A stretch of DNA of 64,000 nt from the NCBI RefSeq assembly GCF_018294505.1, contig NC_057804.1:251078219-251142218 (forward strand), written 5' to 3'. The DNA is from Triticum aestivum (Eukaryota; Streptophyta; Magnoliopsida; Poales; Poaceae). The stretch's first letter is position 1; every line of letters begins with the position of its first letter. The notes under the pieces were generated by a model. That model saw nothing but the letters and a program-made list of their open reading frames with translations. It ran no database searches and was not told where the DNA came from. Shown here piece after piece: positions 58,351-64,000 of the stretch. The position numbers and the translations under genes were made by a program.

Positions 58351-59090
58351 GAATACCTGGATTAAAGGGGATTCAAATATTTAAATTGGATATCACGATA
58401 TCGATAATATCATAACACAAATTGGTGTAACAAACATGCATATTCATTTGAATTTGGGGACACGTGTAATGTTATATAGTTTATCAATATTGGTGATCCA
58501 TAGATTCTTTAACTAGAAACAATGCATGGTTTATATGCAATTAATGTCTAAACGGAATTACACTATATGTTGCGTGTGTGAAACACATTATACATGTTTG
58601 AGAAGTAAGAAAAATCCACATGAAACACACATTAATTGGAGGCAGTTCGCGAGGAATGCATACATTGGATTTCAACATAAAGTGGTTTCAAATATTTGAA
58701 AATCCAAATTGATGGATACAACCTTATGAATCTGAGATCATGCCATTTGTAAACCATATTTATGTATGAAGGGTGTTTTGCTTTTGAAACTATATATAAA
58801 TAAATGATGTATACAAATTTTTATTCCAATCAAAAATGGATCATGCCCGAAAAAATAGAATACAAACGGGATTCGAATTGAGTTGGCACGGTAAACGTGC
58901 ACTCTGCAAAATTTGAATGAAGCGAGGAAAGTCGCAGTAACCGCCTGAAACCAAAATCTGCGAGATGGAAATTACTACTGCCTATCCCTGCCCCGCAAAG
59001 CCTATCGGCTCAATTTCTATAGGTTTCGGTAGGGGTAGGTTTGTAATTTCACTCAAACGTGACATAACCGCCTCTCACCCGGATTCATAC
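58351..59090. other. AT-rich upstream region
   Basis: No open frame and no element ends recognised. It leads into the GC-rich putative promoter at 59090. Confidence 0.35.
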
Positions 59091-59370
59091 GTGGTGGGCG
59101 CCAAATCACAGTGTCTCCTCAGCCAAAATTGACTCCCTCCCCGATTAATACACGGTGGGCGCCAAAAAGAGACTCTCATCGGCAAATATTCGGTGTATGT
59201 GACATTATCGTCCTATCCCCAACCGACTAATATTGCTGTGATGTAGGAAATTTGAAATGGGGGCTAAGTTTGTAAATTTCCTCGCATTTGAGACAAGCGC
59301 GCCCTGAAGACATGGTTCCCCCTTCCTCTCTACCTCCATTTCCTAATTCGTACTCCGTGGGCGCCAAAAC
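59090..59370 (+). promoter_or_regulatory. Three GGCGCCAAA (E2F-like) sites upstream of a GC-rich exon
   Basis: GGCGCCAAA occurs at 59097-59105, 59158-59166 and 59360-59368, each within a GTGGGCGCCAAA context; the first two are 61 bp apart in a partly repeated segment. The reverse complement TTTGGCGCC matches the E2F consensus TTTSSCGS. That they act as E2F sites is inference. Confidence 0.4.
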
Positions 59371-59569
59371 GCCCTCTCCAGCCCAACCTCCTCTGTCCGC
59401 CACCCCATCCACCGCCGCCCTCCTCCACCAGCCAGAGCTGATACCCCGACGCCGCCGTCCATTACAAGAGATCGACCTCTCTCATCCACGGCTTCGGACA
59501 GGGATCCTTGCATCTCGTCCTCTCGCTTCATCTCCGCCATCGTCCACCTTGCCGGCGCCGCTCCTATGA
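59312..59569 (+). CDS. Possible first exon of the right-hand gene (hypothetical)
   Basis: ATG at 59312 opens a Pro/Ser/Arg-rich frame of 85 codons (VPPSSLPPFPNSYSVGAK start) in a locally GC-rich stretch with an abrupt composition change from the AT-rich upstream region. Such composition is typical of grass first exons or 5' UTRs. I recognise no domain and cannot join it to the exons beyond 61900. It may be untranslated leader. Confidence 0.3.
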   Translation: MVPPSSLPPFPNSYSVGAKTPSPAQPPLSATPSTAALLHQPELIPRRRRPLQEIDLSHPRLRTGILASRPLASSPPSSTLPAPLL

Positions 59570-59930
59570 CCGTCTCGTCCACTGCGCCCCGCCGCCAACG
59601 TCTACCCTCCTAGATCTGCTTCCACGCTGCCGACAGCCATCGCTAACGCAACACCGTCAAATTCTCAGCAGATGCATACACGGCGCCGCACCAGAGGCGG
59701 TACTCTTTCGTATCTTCTCAACTTATTTATCACAGCAAGAAAATAGATCACCACTACTTTACTCTGATTTGTTGTCCATCACTTAAGCAAACATTGGTTT
59801 CGAAGTTGCCTTTGTCCGGTTTGCACCTTTAGATCCACCATGGCACGCTCAATACTATACTCCCAATGCTTATGGGTTTCCCCTTTTATATTCCACACTA
59901 GTTAAATCATAGTAGACTAAATTTCAAAAT

Positions 59931-60223
59931 TGGGTCAGTCGATTTTTCAGAGCTCGCCGGAGTTCGCCGGTGCGAAGGAAGGGGCTCGGGTGGGGATGGT
60001 GGTTGTGGGGGCAGTAGTGGGGCCTCGCCGAGCGAAGAAAACTCGACGCATGTGGGGGCGGGGGTGGGGGTGGGGGTGGCGGAGGAACACAGGCAGTGGG
60101 GGCCAGTGGTCCGGCTGGCGGCCCGTGCGGTGTTCTGTATGGGAAGAATCAGAGACGAGGAAGAAGAATGGTTAGGAGTCGTAGGATCTTCATCCAACCG
60201 CCTGAAATGGTCAACTGACCCAA
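59931..60223. mobile_element. Small element with terminal inverted repeats (candidate MITE)
   Basis: TTGGGTCAGTCGA at 59931-59943 is mirrored by TCAACTGACCCAA at 60211-60223, about 12 of 13 positions. The 293-bp interior is GC-rich (open on the minus strand only by composition). No clear target duplication was found, so the type is unassigned. Confidence 0.4.
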
Positions 60224-60447
60224 ATGACAAAAGTCACACGACTTGCATGCAGACATGCCCTTATATTCAGTACCATCATCGTACCTGCTTAGCACTGCTC
60301 CTGAATCCATCGAGCTAAACAATGTGCCACTCATAATTCCAAACTTGTTGCTCAAGTATGAATCTGATATGATGCTGGTATTACTAAAACAGATAACATT
60401 TAATTGGTCAGCTAATGTTCCTACTTTACTTTAGAAAAGCACGTGCA

Positions 60448-62095
60448 CCACATATAGAGAGACAGCATGGAGTTGCATTCTTAATGCACTCTGGTTCATC
60501 ATGTGTGGGCACTGCGCATGAACATTTTATTATCCAAAATCCTCTTGCTCTTCTTTAGCATGTTCCTCTTCTGTTCTTCTTTAATAAGTACTCTCTCCGT
60601 TCCTAAATACAAGTCTTTGTATAGATTCCACCATGGACTACACATGGAGCAAAATGAGTGAATCTACACTCTAAAATGTATTTAGATACATCTGTATGTG
60701 ATCGATAGTGGAAATCTCTACCAAGACTTATATTTTGGAACGGAGGGAGTATGATAGTAGTACAATATGTTCCTTATAGTGAAGATGAGCAGGGACATTT
60801 GCAGTGTAGAGGTCTATACGGTCGGTTGTGATGGACACTTTGAACTCTTTGGGCCTCTTTGCTTCATAGGATTTTGTAGACATGGGAATAGTATTTGTAG
60901 TGTCCTGTCCTATAAGAATAGCAAGGAAATGTGGGGAGCTGTGTCGCCTTTGAGAGTTACACTGATACTAATAGTACCGCACCTTCAGTTGAAGAGAGCT
61001 GGTATCCGAAGCCTTTCTAGCCATATCGGCAATACTAGCACATATATTCCAGCAAGTTCCACTTTGCTGATTTTACTCTGATGCTTAAGGTTTTCACGTT
61101 ATATCTACACTATGATCTATGTAGCTTCTTTGTGTCGCACTAGCAGCAGTCCACTCTTGAAGCTAAACACTGCGATGACTTAAAAAATTGGCACCAAGGC
61201 ATTGAGTGCCATTCTTGATGCAATGAAACTCATACGCTCTCCACCTGTTGACTCTTGAATATGATCCTAATGACTCTTGTTCAAAATTGCCACATATAGA
61301 GAGACAACATGGAGTTGCATTTCTTTGGGCGTTGTGATTCATCATGAGTGGGCAACCAACATTGTATGCAATGAAGCGGAACCTCAAGAATATGCTTCCT
61401 CTTCTGTTCTTTAACATGTTCCTCTTCTGTTATTCTGTATTTAGTACGTACAGTATGTTCCTTGTCAGGAAGGGGAGCAGGGACATCTGTAGTCAACAGC
61501 TGATAGAGTTGGCATGTACGTGATTGATAGGCTTTCAATTGCTAGCGGCAATAAAACACCATATTTTCAAGCCAGTTCCACTTTCCCGATTTATATATCG
61601 TGGTTATGGTGTACCCCTTTTATGTACACTATGATCTGCCTAGTTGTTGTGTGCTCTTGTTATCATGGTTTGGCAATAAACTCTCTATATAGTATATTAT
61701 GAACCTATCATCTGCCAACTATCCTTACTTCTGGAGCCTATTTTTTGTGTACTTGTGCCAGATTATATTAATGCAGGCACCATATTACAGCACACATGAG
61801 CTCTCTCATCAGAATCCAGTGATAGCACACAAGTGTTTACAGGGGCGCCCCTATATTAGAATATCCTCTGCGTTACAAAGATAATCTCACTATTATTTAT
61901 GTTTTCATGGTTCTCAGATATTATACATAATATAAGTGAATATCAGAATCCGCGCATCAAAAGAATATTGTGGAACACTGCAATGACTTACAAAATTGGC
62001 ACCAAGGCATTGAGTGCCATTCTGGATGCAATGAAACTCATACGATCCCCACCTGTAGATTCTTGTTCAGAATATGATCCTAATGACTATTCTAA
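60448..62095 (+). repeat. Local tandem duplication, unit about 0.7-0.8 kb
   Basis: Copy 1 (60448-61289) and copy 2 (61290-62095) share a collinear series of blocks: ccacatatagagagacagcatggag (60448/61290), agcagggacat (60789/61477), ttccactttg..tacactatgatct (61056/61577) and actg.gatgactta.aaaattggcacc (61168/61976). Copy 1 also holds the Stowaway element. In copy 1 the exon-like block has TAA where copy 2 has TAC, so only copy 2 keeps the frame. Confidence 0.65.
60591..60749. mobile_element. Stowaway MITE (Tc1/Mariner type)
   Basis: 159 bp, with ends CTCTCTCCGTTCC..AAATA and the complementary ..ACGGAGGGAG, bounded by TA dinucleotides (60589-60590, 60750-60751). It sits in copy 1 of the local duplication. 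Confidence 0.88.
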
Positions 62096-63243
62096 CATCG
62101 AGGAGTCAAAGGCAGATGGCCTGTCCTGTTCACCCATCAAGGTGCATGTTCTAATTTGGCAAGGTTTTATTGATTGTGCGTATCTTGCATATGTTGTCTT
62201 GCATTTCTTATACTTTGTTGCACCGTCATCTGCTTAGTTTACTCATCATATATGTCGAGATGCCATGCCCATCCATTATCAATACATATTTCATCTGTCA
62301 TCATACCATGTTTTTCCACTCAAATGTTGTTCTTGTGCATCAGACATCAAAAAGGAAGAGGGTGATTGCCGAACTTCAAGGAGCACCAGCAAAGTCCTTG
62401 AAAAACGTGGTTGTGCCAGAGAAATCAGACAACACTCCACTTATATTGGCTGTACAACTAGTGACACAAAACGTAGGACCGACTCCAGCAGACTATGCCC
62501 ATACTTCACTGGACACACCACTAGCCCCACCACACAGGACTTGCACCCCAGCAAAAGGTATGCCGATTTCAATTGCCATAACACAAGCCATACCACAGAA
62601 AAATCTCACTCCAGCAAAAATTACAGCAAGTCCACAGGCCGAAGACCTATTTCAACTGCAGAGACAGTCAATTCCTGCAAATTGGAACCCCATTCGAGTT
62701 ATTCCCAGTTTAAAATACAATGCTTTCAATGTTGTTAGGGACTACGTGCATATATTCCCATCATGGGAAGATTATAGTGAAGGCAAACACCATTTTCACA
62801 TCTTCCTGTCCCACTTACGTGTAAGTGCTATTATTCATGGTGATTATTTTCTTGTTTTATGCTGATTGAACATATCAATGATTTACATTACGCGAGGGTC
62901 AATCTAGATAGTCATGATGAGCAAAGCTTGCTTGCGCTTTTCAAGGAAGCATTGCAGCAGTATCGGTGTTACCTGAGGAAATCACACTTTGATGGAAAGT
63001 CTATAAACGAATTTACGGTAAAGTCTCCTGTGCTAAATTTAGAAGACATTGAATGGAAGAACCTTGTTATGCACTGGTCTTGTTCCGAGGATGAGGTATT
63101 GTCTATGATATCGCATGCCAATTTGAACTTCTACTTTTCCGCATGTGCCTTACGGATCTTTTTTGCAGGAAATCTGTTCGAAGAAAAAATCCGGTTTGAA
63201 AAGAACGACAGGATATCGCAAATATGCTGGCCACTGCTCTTGT
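61899..63243 (+). CDS. Partial multi-exon gene with a plant transposase (En/Spm, Ptta)-like segment, hypothetical
   Basis: Likely exons: up to 62141 (GTKALSAILDAMKLIRSPPV, donor GTGCAT), 62344-62820 (TSKRKRVIAELQGAPAKSLK, then Pro/Thr-rich, then VRDYVHIFPSWEDYSEGKHH; donor GTAAGT), about 62897-63095 (DEQSLLALFKEALQQYRCYL, IEWKNLVMHWSCSEDE; donor GTATTG) and 63169-about 63243 (EICSKKKSGLKRTTGYRKYA). The first, second and fourth joins keep phase; the join between exons 2 and 3 does not, with the only AG at 62895-62896, so a frameshift or a different splice is likely. The WxxLVxxW...EICSKKxSGLKR segment recalls plant transposase-related proteins. It may be a domesticated or decayed transposase gene. 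Confidence 0.42.
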
Positions 63244-64000
63244 TAGTACCTGTTGTCCTGTATCACTGTACTTGCATACATACCTAGTTCATTATGCGAC
63301 AGTAGTATGCATGATAACTTGCTTATCAATTGTTCGCTCCAAATTATCTGATCTGTATGAATGGTTACATTAGTGTAGAATATATCGAATGCCAATGAAA
63401 TTTTTTAGCTCTACATTGTTCTTGTAAGTACCTGCTGTCCTTTATAAGTGTACTTATATTGACAGGTAGTTGTTCATGTACAATCACTCTGCAGCTTATT
63501 TTCCTTTGCCCTCCATTTTCTACACATCAGATCTATATTTACTCTTACCATAAGGTTGGATAACACCGATGGTACTGAAGAAGTTTAGCTCTGCATTGCT
63601 CTTGGCTGCACCTTTTGCCTGTATTGTTGTACTTACATTTATAGCTACTTGGTTATGTAGCATCACTCTTCATCTTATCTTAAATATTCTCCATTTTTTC
63701 TTATATTGTCACATCTATATTTACTCTTAACAAAATGTAGAATAAAGGCAATGCTTATGAAGAAGATTATGTGGTAAACTTCTTGAATTGCCCCCCTCCA
63801 TCAGCATGGACAAGGGCTTTATAGAGACTGTCTTCACCAATAATGTAAGTTTATCCTTCTCAAGCCTTCAAACTTTGTTGTGCATATTTGGTTAGGCATG
63901 ACTGCAACAGCTATTTATTTTTGGTATTTGCATCAAATTGCATGTTTAAAGTTTATTATGTAGTTCATAAACAAAAGTTTGTCCTTCTCAATTTAAGTTT
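63244..64000 (+). other. AT-rich introns or 3' flank with one possible exon
   Basis: Repeated phrases 'ttagctctacattgttcttg' near 63407 and 63586 and 'catctatatttactctta' near 63531 and 63711 suggest an old duplication of about 180 bp. A possible exon at about 63740-63838 (GNAYEEDYVVNFLNCPPPSA) ends in a GTAAGT donor near 63845, but contains a stop. The window ends inside this unit. Confidence 0.35.

Overview
The window is plant nuclear DNA from a large, repeat-filled grass genome, most likely Triticeae (wheat, Aegilops or barley group). The evidence is the kind of repeats present: Athila-type Gypsy elements with LTRs starting TGATACGTC and tRNA-Asp primer sites, Tat-lineage Gypsy elements carrying an intron-containing gene on the opposite strand, a long-LTR LARD resembling Sukkula, a Stowaway MITE and a Helitron. 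Family names come from memory of Triticeae repeats and were not searched. About 85% of the window is transposable elements.

Layout. (A) 670-6510 plus 16379-17602, minus strand: a Fatima-like Tat element with one LTR, gag and protease, no reverse transcriptase or integrase, and a decayed antisense gene. (B) 6511-16378, plus strand: a nearly intact Athila/Sabrina-type element inserted in A's gag, with TSD AGCAC and one uninterrupted 1569-residue Gag-Pol. 17603-20869 and 22028-22680: older low-copy DNA with traces of an ankyrin/TPR gene, split by (C) a 5'-truncated LINE (20870-22011) with a perfect 16-bp TSD. (D) 22680-24336, minus: an LTR plus primer site of a WHAM-like element. (E) 24337-33678 plus 55504-56115, minus: a decayed Tat element that did encode a full Pol, with an antisense coiled-coil gene and two hairpin-rich tandem arrays. 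(F) 33679-55503, minus: a non-autonomous Athila-type element inside E (TSD GTCGC). (G) 35700-46887, minus: an 11.2-kb LARD with about 4.5-kb LTRs inside F (TSD GAGTG). (H) 50184-51848, minus: a Helitron inserted in F's gag-protease frame exactly between A and T.

56116-64000 is outside the large elements: simple and degenerate purine-rich repeats, an AT-rich stretch, then what looks like a host or transposase-derived gene on the plus strand. That gene has a GC-rich start with three GGCGCCAAA (E2F-like) sites, a local tandem duplication, a Stowaway MITE and several exons; the model is partial.

How the parts relate. F, G and A lack part or all of Pol and would need enzymes supplied in trans. 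B looks coding-complete, but its integrase has Asn in place of the second catalytic Asp. E's Pol is broken by many stops, several matching CGA-to-TGA change. No tRNA, rRNA or CRISPR was seen. No wholly new system is demonstrated; the most unusual signals are the threefold PPT 13-mer in B and F, the antisense genes of A and E, and the hairpin arrays of E.
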